A DNA stretch of 33,267 nucleotides from Ornithinimicrobium sp. (GCF_030537745.1 NZ_JAUNVI010000034.1:1-33267), one strand, 5' to 3'. Positions 14,691-22,226 are shown, counted from the first letter of the stretch. Program-made: numbers and translations. The notes: generated by a model from the letters alone, not told the origin.

Positions 14691-16181
14691 CTATCGGTTG
14701 CGGCCGCCAGCGCGGGTGCTGCTGGAAAAGGAGGCCGCCGAGGAGGAGCCGGACGAGGTGCGGGCACCGCTGGAGTGGCGGGATCCGGACTGGCCACGGC
14801 CGCCTTGGCCACCTTGGCTGGCGCCCCGCCCCGACTCACCGCGGCCGGACTGGCTGCGACGACCCTGACCCTGGCTCTGACCACGGCCGGACTGGCCGCG
14901 GCCGCCCTGGCTCCGTCCGCCCTGTCCACCACGTTGGCCGGCCTGGCCGGAGCGGTGTGAGGAGCCTCCGTCGGACGCGCTACCGCTCAACGGCGCAAGG
15001 CCACCGGGGACCAGGGTCCGCTCGCCCGGCGCGAGATCGAGCAGGAGCGGGTGACCGGAGTGGATCCGGGTGATGGTCGGCTTGATCCCGGCAGCGCGGG
15101 TCAGCGAGCGCACGTCGCGGACCTGTTCGTCGGTCATCAGCGTGATGACGGTGCCCTCTGCGCCGGCGCGGGCGGTGCGGCCCGAGCGGTGCAAGTAGGC
15201 CTTGTGCTCAACCGGCGGGTCGGCGTGGACCACGAGCGCCACGTCATCGACGTGGATGCCGCGCGCGGCGATGTCGGTAGCGACCAGGGCGCTGGCCTTG
15301 CCGGTGCTGAAGGCGTCGAGATTGCGGACGCGAGCGTTCTGCGACAGGTTGCCGTGCAGGTCGACCGAGGGCACGCCCGCAGCGTTGAGCTGCTTGGCGA
15401 GCTTCTTGGCGCCGTGCTTGGTGCGGGTGAACATCACCACGCGGCCGGGTGCGGAGGCGATGTCGACGAGAATCGCGAGGCGCTCGGCGTTGTCGATGTG
15501 CAGCACGTGGTGGTGCATCGTCGAGATCGTCGACTGGGCCGAGTCGGCGTGGTGGGTGACGGGGGAGTGGAGGTAGCGCTTGGCGATGACGTCCACGTGG
15601 GCGTCCAGGGTTGCGGAGAAGAGCATCCGCTGACCGTTGCGGGGCGTCTTGTCCAGGAGGCGCTTGACTGCGGGCAGGAAGCCCAGGTCGGCCATGTGGT
15701 CGGCTTCATCCAGGATGCTGACCTCGATCGCGGACAGATCGGCATACCCCTGACCGATCAGGTCCTCGAGGCGGCCCGGGCAGGCGATGATGACGTCAAC
15801 GCCGGCCTGGAGGGCGCGGACCTGCGGGTTCGGGCCGACGCCACCGAAGATGGTGACGGTGCTCAGACCGGTCGCGGCAGCCAGCGGCGCGAGCGCCTCG
15901 GCGATCTGGCTCACCAGCTCCCGGGTCGGCGCGACGATGAGGCCCCGGGGGGACCGGCCGCGGCGGTTGGAGCGGTCCTTGCTCAGGCTGGTGACCAGCG
16001 GGAGGAGGAAGGCGTAGGTCTTGCCCGAGCCGGTGCGGCCACGTCCCAGGACGTCACGGCCGGCGAGGCTGTCAGGCAGGGTAGCGGACTGGATCGGCGT
16101 CGGGATGGTGATCCCACGCTCGGTCAGGACGTTGGTCAGGATGGTGGGCACGCCGAGGTCGGCGAAACTTGAAGAACTCAC
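14691..16181 (-). CDS. DEAD-box RNA helicase with Gly/Ser/Gln/Arg-rich C-terminal tail
   Basis: A 496-residue DEAD-box protein of the RhlE/DeaD type that unwinds short RNA duplexes with ATP. Visible motifs are the Q motif (TPIQSATLP), motif I GRTGSGKT (48-55), Ia PTRELV, Ib/GG pair FGGVGPNP and CPGRL, II DEAD, III SAT, V ATDIAARGIHVDDV and VI HRSGRTARAG. The last ~100 residues are disordered, made almost only of Gly, Ser, Gln and Arg with repeated GGRGQSGRGQ-like units, an RNA-binding and possibly condensate-forming tail. The start at 16181 (GTG) is chosen because homologues begin near SSSFADLGVP; a GTG at 16211 would add ten residues. A leader of 100 nt or more with inverted repeats lies upstream. 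The gene is divergent from the aldose epimerase. Confidence 0.93.
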   Translation of the reverse strand: MSSSSFADLGVPTILTNVLTERGITIPTPIQSATLPDSLAGRDVLGRGRTGSGKTYAFLLPLVTSLSKDRSNRRGRSPRGLIVAPTRELVSQIAEALAPLAAATGLSTVTIFGGVGPNPQVRALQAGVDVIIACPGRLEDLIGQGYADLSAIEVSILDEADHMADLGFLPAVKRLLDKTPRNGQRMLFSATLDAHVDVIAKRYLHSPVTHHADSAQSTISTMHHHVLHIDNAERLAILVDIASAPGRVVMFTRTKHGAKKLAKQLNAAGVPSVDLHGNLSQNARVRNLDAFSTGKASALVATDIAARGIHVDDVALVVHADPPVEHKAYLHRSGRTARAGAEGTVITLMTDEQVRDVRSLTRAAGIKPTITRIHSGHPLLLDLAPGERTLVPGGLAPLSGSASDGGSSHRSGQAGQRGGQGGRSQGGRGQSGRGQSQGQGRRSQSGRGESGRGASQGGQGGRGQSGSRHSSGARTSSGSSSAASFSSSTRAGGRNR

Positions 16182-16191
16182 GATGTCTTTC

Positions 16192-16298
16192 GAGACGAGA
16201 TGGCGTCTCACCCGGCACGCAGGCCCTAATGGGCGGCGCGACCTGTCGGCCAGACGGGCCTTGGCCCCGGCGTGTGATCAGCAACTCGAGGTGAGACG
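16192..16298 (-). promoter_or_regulatory. inverted repeats in the DEAD-box helicase leader
   Basis: GAGACG (16192-16197) and CGTCTC (16204-16209) form a local 6-bp stem. The overlapping CGTCTCACC (16204-16212) can instead pair with GGTGAGACG (16290-16298), 9 perfect base pairs. The two pairings exclude each other, as expected of a switchable leader. A minus-strand TAGAGT at 16317-16322 is a possible -10. Confidence 0.4.
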
Positions 16299-16325
16299 GT
16301 GCGAGGTGCTGCGACTACTCTACCA

Positions 16326-16343
16326 GCGCATGCGCGGTGCACC
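16326..16343. promoter_or_regulatory. adjacent palindromes in the helicase / epimerase divergent region
   Basis: The perfect palindromes GCGCATGCGC (16326-16335) and GGTGCACC (16336-16343) lie end to end about 50 bp before the epimerase start. They are operator-like; no regulator gene adjoins. Confidence 0.4.
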
Positions 16344-16389
16344 TACTCGCCGACGTATGCGCTCGCTGCACCCACCTATGAGGAGAACG

Positions 16390-17274
16390 ATGAGCGTCAA
16401 CGGCACCATCACCCACCTGCGGGCCGGGGACTACGAGGCCACGGTCGCGTCGGTGGGTGCCAGCCTCGTCTCGCTTACCTACCGTGGCCGTCACCTTGTG
16501 CAGCCGTTCGCGGAGGACGAGCTCTCCGACGGCTACCAGGGGTGCATCCTCGTCCCGTGGCCCAACCGCATCGTCGGCGGCAGGTATGTCGTAGACGGCA
16601 CGGTGCTGCAGGTGCCCGTCACTGAGCTGGCCACCGGATCGGCGCTGCACGGGCTCGGCTGCTTCCAGCACTGGGTGCCCTCCGACCTCGCCATCAGCAG
16701 CGGCACGTGGTCGATCGACCTGCCACCGGTGCAGGGCTATCCCTTCGATGTGGTTTGCCAAGTCGACTACGCCCTCGATGCCCAGCACGGACTGTCGGTC
16801 ACGATTACCGGGACCAACGAGGGGACGGCCTCCGCGCCGTTCGGCGCCTCGATCCACCCCTATCTCTCCTGCGACCTGCGTCCCGTCGACGAGTGCACGC
16901 TGCGCATCCCGGCCCTGACCTACCTGCGCACGGACGAGGCGCTGCGACCGACTCATCTGGTGCCAGTCGCTGGCACCGCCGCCGACTTTGCGATGCCGAG
17001 GTTGGTGTCCACCACGCAGGTGGATAACGCCTACACCGACCTGCCCGAGGGCGAGTGGGCCGTCGAGCTGAGCCATCCGGACGGCGGCGGGGTCCGCTTG
17101 ATCAGTGACGCCCGGTGGGTGCAGCTCTACACCGGTGACCGGCTCGGCCGGCTCGGTGCGGCGGTGGAGCCGATGACGTGCGGGCCGGACGCCTTCAACC
17201 GTGACCTGCCCGGCGTGCTCCTCCCACCGGGACGCTCCCGCGTGCTCTCCTTGGCGATCCTCGCGATCGGCTAG
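16390..17274 (+). CDS. aldose 1-epimerase family protein (galactose mutarotase-like)
   Basis: A 294-residue beta-sandwich mutarotase interconverting alpha and beta anomers of aldoses. Family features are the substrate-side PWPNRIVGGRYVVDG, the HGLG turn with a conserved His, the catalytic His in SIHPYLSC, and the catalytic Glu in GAAVEPMTCGPDAFN near the C-terminus. It looks closer to the broad aldose-epimerase-like group than to classical GalM, so the preferred sugar is unknown. The ATG at 16390 has AGGAGA just upstream; an in-frame extension running back into the helicase gene is rejected. The next gene on the strand is an alditol oxidase 133 bp away, which suggests a sugar/polyol context but not necessarily one operon. 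Confidence 0.9.
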   Translation: MSVNGTITHLRAGDYEATVASVGASLVSLTYRGRHLVQPFAEDELSDGYQGCILVPWPNRIVGGRYVVDGTVLQVPVTELATGSALHGLGCFQHWVPSDLAISSGTWSIDLPPVQGYPFDVVCQVDYALDAQHGLSVTITGTNEGTASAPFGASIHPYLSCDLRPVDECTLRIPALTYLRTDEALRPTHLVPVAGTAADFAMPRLVSTTQVDNAYTDLPEGEWAVELSHPDGGGVRLISDARWVQLYTGDRLGRLGAAVEPMTCGPDAFNRDLPGVLLPPGRSRVLSLAILAIG

Positions 17275-17407
17275 CGCTGTCCGTCCGGGGCCGCCAAGCC
17301 GACCTGCAGCGGAGCAGGGCCATCTTCGGTGATCCCTGCGCCCACGAGGACCGTGGTTGAGAAAGACTGATGGCTTCCGCGATCGTGAGCTGAAAGGGTG
17401 GCCGGGC

Positions 17408-18622
17408 ATGACGGTCGGCAAGAACTGGGGCGGCAACCTCACCTACTCCGCGTCCCAGCTGGTCGAGCCGACCTCGGTCGCCGAGCTCGCGGCGCTTCTG
17501 CCGACGCTGCCGGATCCACGCCCGCTGGGGTCGCGGCATTCCTTCAGTCGCGTCGCGGACACCGCGGGCGCCCTGGTCTCCACGGGTCACCTGCCGCGCG
17601 AGATAGAGGTGGACTCGGCGCGGGCATTGGTCCGGGTCAGCTCCGCGACGAGGTATGGCGAGCTGGCACCGCTGCTGGATGACGCAGGCTGGGCGTTGGC
17701 CAACCTCGCGTCATTGCCGCACCTCAGCGTGGCGGGCGCGGTCGCGACCGGGACCCATGGGTCCGGTGACCGGCTCGGCTCCTTGGCCACGCAGGTGGCG
17801 GCGCTGGAGCTGGTCACCTTCGGTGGGGAGTTGCGGCGGGTGGAGCGGGGGGAACCGGACTTTGCCGGGATGGTGGTCTCCCTCGGCCGCCTCGCCGTGG
17901 TGACGGCGCTGGAGCTGGATCTGGTGCCCACCTTTGAGGTGGTCCAGACGGTCTACGAGCACGTCAGCCTGGACCGTGTCCTCGCGCACCTCGACAGCGT
18001 CACCGAGCTCGGCTACAGCGTCTCGATCTTCACCACCTGGACCGTGCCGGACCAGGTGGACCAGGTGTGGGTCAAGCGCCGGGTCGGTGACGTGCACGCC
18101 GCCGACCCCATCGACCTGCTCGCGGTCCGGCCCGCGGCGGGGCAGCGCCACCCCATACCTGGCCTCGATCCGGAGCCGACCACCGAGCAGGGCAGGCCAG
18201 GGCCCTGGTGGGACCGGCTGCCGCACTTCCGGATGGCCTTTACTCCGTCAGCTGGCCAGGAGATCCAGAGCGAGTGGCTGGTGCCACGGCAGCACGCGAC
18301 CGCAGCGATCCTCGCGGTGCGCTCGCTGGCCGCCAGGATCGCACCGTTGCTGCAGGTCAGCGAACTGCGCTCGGTGGCCGCCGACGACCTGTGGCTCAGC
18401 CCCGCCTATGGCACGGATGTCTTCGCCCTGCACTTCACCTGGCACCTGGATGTGGCCGGCGTGGACGCACTGTTGCCGCAGCTCGAGGCCCGGTTGCGGC
18501 CCTACCAGGCACGCCCGCACCCGGGGAAGGTCCATCGGGAGGCGGAGGTCGACACATCCCTCTACCCGCGCTGGGCCGACTGGATGGAGTTGCGCCAACG
18601 GTGGACCGCAGCCACGGCCTAG
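17408..18622 (+). CDS. FAD-dependent alditol (xylitol/sorbitol) oxidase
   Basis: A 404-residue flavoprotein of the vanillyl-alcohol oxidase fold. The opening NWGGNLTYSASQLVEP and PLGSRHSF closely follow Streptomyces AldO, whose His46 carries covalent FAD; the equivalent here is His44. The FAD domain continues with SLPHLSVAGAVATGTHGSG. The substrate domain contains QSEWLVPR, ALHFTWHLD and ARPHPGKV, corresponding to the AldO active-site Glu/Arg, His and Lys regions. Predicted activity is O2-dependent oxidation of a polyol's terminal hydroxyl to an aldose with release of H2O2. There is no signal peptide, so it is cytosolic. The ATG at 17408 follows AAAGGG; a TTG at 17357 is less likely. L-gulonolactone/arabinonolactone oxidases are the main alternative. 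Confidence 0.88.
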   Translation: MTVGKNWGGNLTYSASQLVEPTSVAELAALLPTLPDPRPLGSRHSFSRVADTAGALVSTGHLPREIEVDSARALVRVSSATRYGELAPLLDDAGWALANLASLPHLSVAGAVATGTHGSGDRLGSLATQVAALELVTFGGELRRVERGEPDFAGMVVSLGRLAVVTALELDLVPTFEVVQTVYEHVSLDRVLAHLDSVTELGYSVSIFTTWTVPDQVDQVWVKRRVGDVHAADPIDLLAVRPAAGQRHPIPGLDPEPTTEQGRPGPWWDRLPHFRMAFTPSAGQEIQSEWLVPRQHATAAILAVRSLAARIAPLLQVSELRSVAADDLWLSPAYGTDVFALHFTWHLDVAGVDALLPQLEARLRPYQARPHPGKVHREAEVDTSLYPRWADWMELRQRWTAATA

Positions 18623-19080
18623 TCGCCTGGGTAGTGGAGGAAGGCCAGGAGTGGCGGCTCGCTGAGGACGCTGAAGCGCTAGCCTCTCAGGCTCTCGGCG
18701 TCGAGGTCAGACTCGCAGCGCTCTCCCGCCGCCCCGATCTGCGGCGATGCGTGGACTGGACCGAGAGGGTGCCGCATCTGGCGGGCAATTTTGGTGCTGC
18801 TGTGCTGCGCGCCCTCCTCGTCGCCGGATGGATCGAGCGGACTCCGGGGACGCGGGCGCTGACCACGACCCCGTTGGGCACCGAGCGAATGCGGCGGACC
18901 GGGATCACGGGGATCACCGTCGATGAGTCGGGCTGCGACGAGGACGACCTGTGCTACTCCGGTTACTGCGGTCGCGCTGACGACCACGCGTCAAGGGCCG
19001 CCTGCACCTCGGCATCGCTCTTGGTCACGGCCGTGCCAACGATCCACAGGTGCCCGAAGGGGTCGCGCACCCGTCCCTGA
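18601..19080 (+). CDS. ArsR-family regulator C-terminal domain without HTH (remnant or orphan domain)
   Basis: This frame encodes WRLAEDAEALASQALGVEV, an Arg-Pro-Asp-Leu turn, then CVDWTERVPHLAGNFGAAVL followed by an Arg-Ala-Leu-Leu helix, GWIERTPGTRAL and TTTPLGTERM. This is the C-terminal sensor half of a common actinobacterial ArsR-family regulator (usual form: CLDWTER..HLAGALGAALL..LL..GW..R.PGSRAL..T..G). The ~110-residue N-terminal winged helix that binds DNA is missing: upstream sequence is the alditol oxidase gene. After the domain the frame runs on to 19080, overlapping the VOC gene on the other strand by 118 bp, which suggests the original stop was lost. The GTG at 18601 overlaps the oxidase by 22 bp; GTG 18634 is an alternative. 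A decayed regulator is the best reading; an orphan ligand-binding domain is possible. This is the only recognisable content of 18623-18962. Confidence 0.5.
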   Translation: MDRSHGLVAWVVEEGQEWRLAEDAEALASQALGVEVRLAALSRRPDLRRCVDWTERVPHLAGNFGAAVLRALLVAGWIERTPGTRALTTTPLGTERMRRTGITGITVDESGCDEDDLCYSGYCGRADDHASRAACTSASLLVTAVPTIHRCPKGSRTRP

Positions 19081-19400
19081 CGCGCCCCATACGGTTGGTC
19101 CGCCACCTCGATCAGGAGCTCTGCCCCGCGTTCGACGGCTCTCTGCACGAGGGCATCGGGGTCCTCGCACAGCACGTCGATGATCACGCCGGCACCACCG
19201 TCTCCGGGCGGGCGGTCGACCGCGTCGGCGTCCTTGAGCTGCAGCACATCCCCACCAGGGAGCTCGAGCTCGGCGAAGACCACCGCCTCGCCCATGACGT
19301 GGCGGGTCTGCAGGCTCGCCCCCAGCACCTCTTCGTAAAAGGCGATCGCGCGGTCGGCGCCGTCGACGACGAGCTTCGGTCGCACTCGGATCTCGCTCAT
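18963..19400 (-). CDS. VOC family (glyoxalase/PhnB-like) protein
   Basis: A 145-residue protein with the paired beta-alpha-beta-beta-beta modules of the VOC fold: RPKLVVDGADRAIAFYEEVLGA at the start, ELELPGGDVLQLKDAD in the middle and QPYGARQGRVRDPFGHLWIVGT near the end. The last motif is the PhnB/glyoxalase 'YG.R.G.v.DPFGH.W' signature. Metal ligands and substrate cannot be assigned; relatives include antibiotic-resistance and uncharacterised dioxygenase-like proteins. A TAGCCT hexamer 6 nt before the ATG suggests a leaderless transcript, although the gene is only 25 bp downstream of the NYN gene and readthrough is possible. Confidence 0.87.
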   Translation of the reverse strand: MSEIRVRPKLVVDGADRAIAFYEEVLGASLQTRHVMGEAVVFAELELPGGDVLQLKDADAVDRPPGDGGAGVIIDVLCEDPDALVQRAVERGAELLIEVADQPYGARQGRVRDPFGHLWIVGTAVTKSDAEVQAALDAWSSARPQ

Positions 19401-19406
19401 CGATGC

Positions 19407-19412
19407 AGGCTA
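19407..19412 (-). promoter_or_regulatory. -10 hexamer of a leaderless promoter for the VOC gene
   Basis: Minus-strand TAGCCT is followed by GCATCG and the ATG at 19400. It lies in the 25-bp gap after the NYN gene. Confidence 0.4.
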
Positions 19413-19425
19413 CCGACCTCGCGGC

Positions 19426-20241
19426 TCAGGCCTGCTTGCGGGCGCGGGTCTGCGGGGACCTGGCGGCGGTCTTGGCAGATGTCCCGGTCTTGGCCCCAGA
19501 TGTCTTCTTCTGCTTGAGCCGGACCTCTCGCCGGGACCCCTCCGTGCGGGTTTCCAGATATGGCTGCTCGTCGACGAGCGTGCTGAGCTTCTGGTGACCG
19601 AAGTCGCGTGGGTCGAAGTCGGTGTGGGCGCGGGAGAGGTGCTGCCCGACGGGGCCGAGGCCGCTCCAGCCGTCGTCGCTGGAGGTCGCATTGATCGCCT
19701 TGGTCAAGGCGCTCTGCAGGTTGATCCCGGCCGTGGGGGCAATCTCCGCATCTGCGCCCTGCGGCTCGGCCACCGCTGCTTCGTCGGCCTTGTCCTGCTC
19801 GGCGAGCAGCTCCAGGAAGATGAACTGGTCGACCGCCCGGCGCAGCGACTCGGGCGTCTTGCGCTGGCCCAGCCCGTAGACCCGTTTGCCTGACTCCCGC
19901 ATCCGCGTCGCGAGCCGGGTGAAGTCGGAGTCGGAGGACACCAGCGCGAAGGCCTCGACGTTGCCCTGCCAGAGCAGGTCCATCGCGTCGATGATGAGCG
20001 CCGAGTCGCTGGAGTTCTTACCGACCGTGTAGGCGAACTGCTGGACGGGTTGAATGGCGTGCCGGTGCAGCTCGGTCTTCCAGCCCGTCAGGTTGGTCGT
20101 CGTCCAGTCGCCATAGGCGCGCTTCACGGTCGGCGTGCCGTACTTCGCCAACTCCTCGAGCACCGCCTGGGCGTGCCTGGGCGAGACGTTGTCGCAGTCG
20201 ATGAGCACGGCAATCCTGGTCGAGCCACTGTCGTTGTTCAC
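19426..20241 (-). CDS. NYN-domain (PIN-like) ribonuclease with OST-HTH/LOTUS domain
   Basis: A 271-residue protein. Residues about 8-145 form an NYN domain, a PIN-like metal-dependent RNase fold, with its acidic residues in AVLIDCDNVS, DSALIIDAMDLL and ALVSSDSDFTRLATRMRE. Residues about 175-240 (LQSALTKAINATSSDDGW through FDPRDFGHQKLSTLVDEQPYLE) match the OST-HTH/LOTUS winged helix, which in related proteins binds RNA or partner proteins. The C-terminal 30 residues are Lys/Arg-rich and probably disordered. The GTG start at 20241 is preceded by TACGGT at 6 nt, consistent with a leaderless message. It is divergent from the alpha/beta hydrolase gene. Its RNA target is unknown. Confidence 0.9.
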   Translation of the reverse strand: MNNDSGSTRIAVLIDCDNVSPRHAQAVLEELAKYGTPTVKRAYGDWTTTNLTGWKTELHRHAIQPVQQFAYTVGKNSSDSALIIDAMDLLWQGNVEAFALVSSDSDFTRLATRMRESGKRVYGLGQRKTPESLRRAVDQFIFLELLAEQDKADEAAVAEPQGADAEIAPTAGINLQSALTKAINATSSDDGWSGLGPVGQHLSRAHTDFDPRDFGHQKLSTLVDEQPYLETRTEGSRREVRLKQKKTSGAKTGTSAKTAARSPQTRARKQA

Positions 20242-20247
20242 GTGCCC

Positions 20248-20253
20248 ACCGTA
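20248..20253 (-). promoter_or_regulatory. -10 hexamer of a leaderless promoter for the NYN gene
   Basis: Minus-strand TACGGT is followed by GGGCAC and the GTG at 20241. Confidence 0.4.
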
Positions 20254-20312
20254 CGGGGGACGGCTGTCGTTCGCGTCCGGTTGGTCCAGCCGCGCAATGG
20301 CCGCGGGAGCAG

Positions 20313-20318
20313 TAGCGT
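20313..20318 (+). promoter_or_regulatory. -10 hexamer of a leaderless promoter for the alpha/beta hydrolase gene
   Basis: TAGCGT is followed by GCCGAC and the ATG at 20325. The divergent NYN promoter is 60 bp away, so the 83-bp gap serves both genes. Confidence 0.4.
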
Positions 20319-20324
20319 GCCGAC

Positions 20325-21206
20325 ATGGATACCTTCACCCACGACGGGCTGCGCTTCGACGTCATCGACGGCGGGCCCGACGACGGGGCCCCAGTCGTGC
20401 TCCTGCACGGCTTCCCGCAAGATGCGAGCGCCTGGTCGCAGGTGAGCCAGCGACTGCAGGCTGCTGGTCTGCGCACCCTGGCCCCCCATCAGCGGGGTTA
20501 CTCCAGCGGCGCGCGACCGCGGCGAGCGACGGCATACCGCATGGACCTGCTCGTCGGTGACGTCGTCGCCCTCCTGGACGCCGCCGGCATCGAGCGTGCG
20601 CACGTCGTCGGGCACGACTGGGGCGGTGGCGTCGCGTGGGTGCTCGCGGGCTCTCGACCCGAGCGCGTGGCCAGTCTCACGGTCCTGTCGACCCCACATC
20701 CGGCCGCGCTGGCCTCGGCGCTGCGGCACAGTGACCAGCTCCGTAAGAGCTGGTACATGGTGGCCTTCCAACTGCCGTGGCTGCCGGAGCGGGGGATGGC
20801 GCGGATGTTACGCACCGGGGGGTTGGCCAGGTCGGGAGTGCCTGCGGAGCACGATCGCAGGTATGCGGAGCGGCTGGGGCGGGCTGGCGATCTCACTGGC
20901 CCGATCAACTGGTATCGCGCGGGGATGCGGCCCCGGCTGGCCGGACTCAGGCCAGGGCGAAAGGTGCCGGCCGGTGTCGCACCGTCTCCTCCGGTGACCT
21001 TGCCGACCACCTACCTGTGGGGCAGTCGCGATCCATTCCTAGGCCGGGCCGCGGCGGAGCGGACGGCACGGCACGCGGGCGAGGACTATCGGTTCGTCGA
21101 GGTTGCTGCCGGCCACTGGCTGCCCGAACGCGAACCGGAGCTGGTGGCGCAGCAAATCATCGCGACCGTCGAACGGTCAGCGAAGGACGGAAGTTGCTAC
21201 GGGTGA
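20325..21206 (+). CDS. alpha/beta hydrolase, epoxide-hydrolase-like
   Basis: A 293-residue alpha/beta hydrolase. The oxyanion motif HGFPQDASAW is at residue 28, the nucleophile elbow is VVGHDWGGG with Asp98 as nucleophile, and the C-terminal catalytic His is in AAGHWLPERE (His264); an acid is likely in WGSRDPFLG. An Asp nucleophile in GHDWGG points to epoxide hydrolase or haloalkane dehalogenase chemistry rather than a Ser esterase, and HGFP plus the WGSRDPF segment favour epoxide hydrolase. The substrate is unknown. No signal peptide is present. The quinone oxidoreductase gene follows after 42 bp on the same strand but appears to have its own promoter. Confidence 0.87.
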   Translation: MDTFTHDGLRFDVIDGGPDDGAPVVLLHGFPQDASAWSQVSQRLQAAGLRTLAPHQRGYSSGARPRRATAYRMDLLVGDVVALLDAAGIERAHVVGHDWGGGVAWVLAGSRPERVASLTVLSTPHPAALASALRHSDQLRKSWYMVAFQLPWLPERGMARMLRTGGLARSGVPAEHDRRYAERLGRAGDLTGPINWYRAGMRPRLAGLRPGRKVPAGVAPSPPVTLPTTYLWGSRDPFLGRAAAERTARHAGEDYRFVEVAAGHWLPEREPELVAQQIIATVERSAKDGSCYG

Positions 21207-21210
21207 CCGG

Positions 21211-21241
21211 TTGCAGGTGGCCTTCGGCGCACTCCTACGCT
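21211..21241 (+). promoter_or_regulatory. candidate promoter of the quinone oxidoreductase gene
   Basis: TTGCAG (21211-21216) and TACGCT (21236-21241) are 19 nt apart. The hexamer ends 7 nt before the ATG at 21249, so the message would be leaderless, although GGGAGA in that gap could also serve as a ribosome site. Confidence 0.4.
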
Positions 21242-21248
21242 GGGAGAC

Positions 21249-22220
21249 ATGCGCGCAGTCATCGTGGAGCAGCCCGGAGGACCTGAGGTCCTCACCGTCG
21301 TCGAGCGGGAGACCCCCGAGCCGGGGGCCGGGGAGGTTCGCGTCGACCTGGCGGCCGGCGGCATCAACTTCATCGACGTCTATCAGCGTTCGGGAGCCTA
21401 CGTGTTGCCGCTCCCGTTCGTTGGCGGCAACGAGGGTGCAGGCGTCGTATCGGCGGTCGGTGACGCGGTGAGTGAGGTGAGCGTCGGGGATCGCGTCGCG
21501 TGGGCGATGGTCCCGCAGACCGGGTATGCCGAGGAGGTGCTGGTCCCGGCGACACGGCTGGTCCCGGTGCCGGAGGGGATGGAGCTGGAGCTGGCTGCGG
21601 CCGCGATGCTGCAGGGCCTCACCGCGCACTATCTGGTCAACTCCACCTTCGAGGCCAAGAAGGGGCAGACCGCGATCGTCACGGGTGCCTCCGGCGGGGT
21701 CGGCCTGCTGCTGTGCCAGATGCTGCGAGACAAGGGGGTGCGGGTGATCGGTACCGTCGGTCGGCAGGAGAAGGTCGACCTGGCGCTGGAGGCCGGAGCC
21801 GCCGACGTCGTGCTCTACCGCGAGGTCGACCTGGCGCAGGAGGTCCACCGGCTGACCGATGGCCACGGGGTGCACGTCGTTTACGACGGCGTGGGCAAGG
21901 ACACCTTCGACGCCGGGATCTCGCAGTTGCGGCCTCGGGGACTGATGGTGTTGTTCGGCGCGGCCAGCGGTGCGGTGCCACCAGTGGACCCGGTGATACT
22001 GAACAAGGGTGGCTCCCTCTACCTGACCCGGCCCACCTTGGCCAACTACATCTCCGACCGTGAGGAGCTGCTGTGGCGCGCGGGCGCGGTGCTGGGGGCA
22101 GTCGCCGACGGGTCACTCACGCTGCGGATCGGTGGCCGCTATCCGCTGGCCGCCGCCCGCCACGCGCATGAGGACCTCGTGGGGGGCGGGACGACGGGCA
22201 AGCTGCTGATCAGCCCCTGA
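21249..22220 (+). CDS. qor: zinc-free NADPH:quinone oxidoreductase (Qor-like, MDR superfamily)
   Basis: A 323-residue medium-chain dehydrogenase/reductase. The N-terminal GroES-like domain includes AAGGINFIDVYQRSG and VGGNEGAGVVSAVG, the quinone-oxidoreductase signature region, and lacks the cysteine cluster of zinc alcohol dehydrogenases. The Rossmann domain has IVTGASGGVGLLLCQML. The C-terminus (AARHAHEDLVGGGTTGKLLI) is diagnostic of the Qor group. Predicted role is NADPH-dependent reduction of quinones or other electrophiles. It is the last gene before a strong terminator. Confidence 0.92.
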   Translation: MRAVIVEQPGGPEVLTVVERETPEPGAGEVRVDLAAGGINFIDVYQRSGAYVLPLPFVGGNEGAGVVSAVGDAVSEVSVGDRVAWAMVPQTGYAEEVLVPATRLVPVPEGMELELAAAAMLQGLTAHYLVNSTFEAKKGQTAIVTGASGGVGLLLCQMLRDKGVRVIGTVGRQEKVDLALEAGAADVVLYREVDLAQEVHRLTDGHGVHVVYDGVGKDTFDAGISQLRPRGLMVLFGAASGAVPPVDPVILNKGGSLYLTRPTLANYISDREELLWRAGAVLGAVADGSLTLRIGGRYPLAAARHAHEDLVGGGTTGKLLISP

Positions 22221-22226
22221 GGTCGA

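Noticed and set aside
15051-16172. 373-codon plus-strand open frame
   Set aside because: It is antisense to the DEAD-box helicase and has no domain features.
21168-21182. GACCGT-CGA-ACGGTC, resembling the paired palindromes
   Set aside because: It lies inside the alpha/beta hydrolase coding sequence, has a 3-nt centre and no partner 22 bp away, so it is probably chance.
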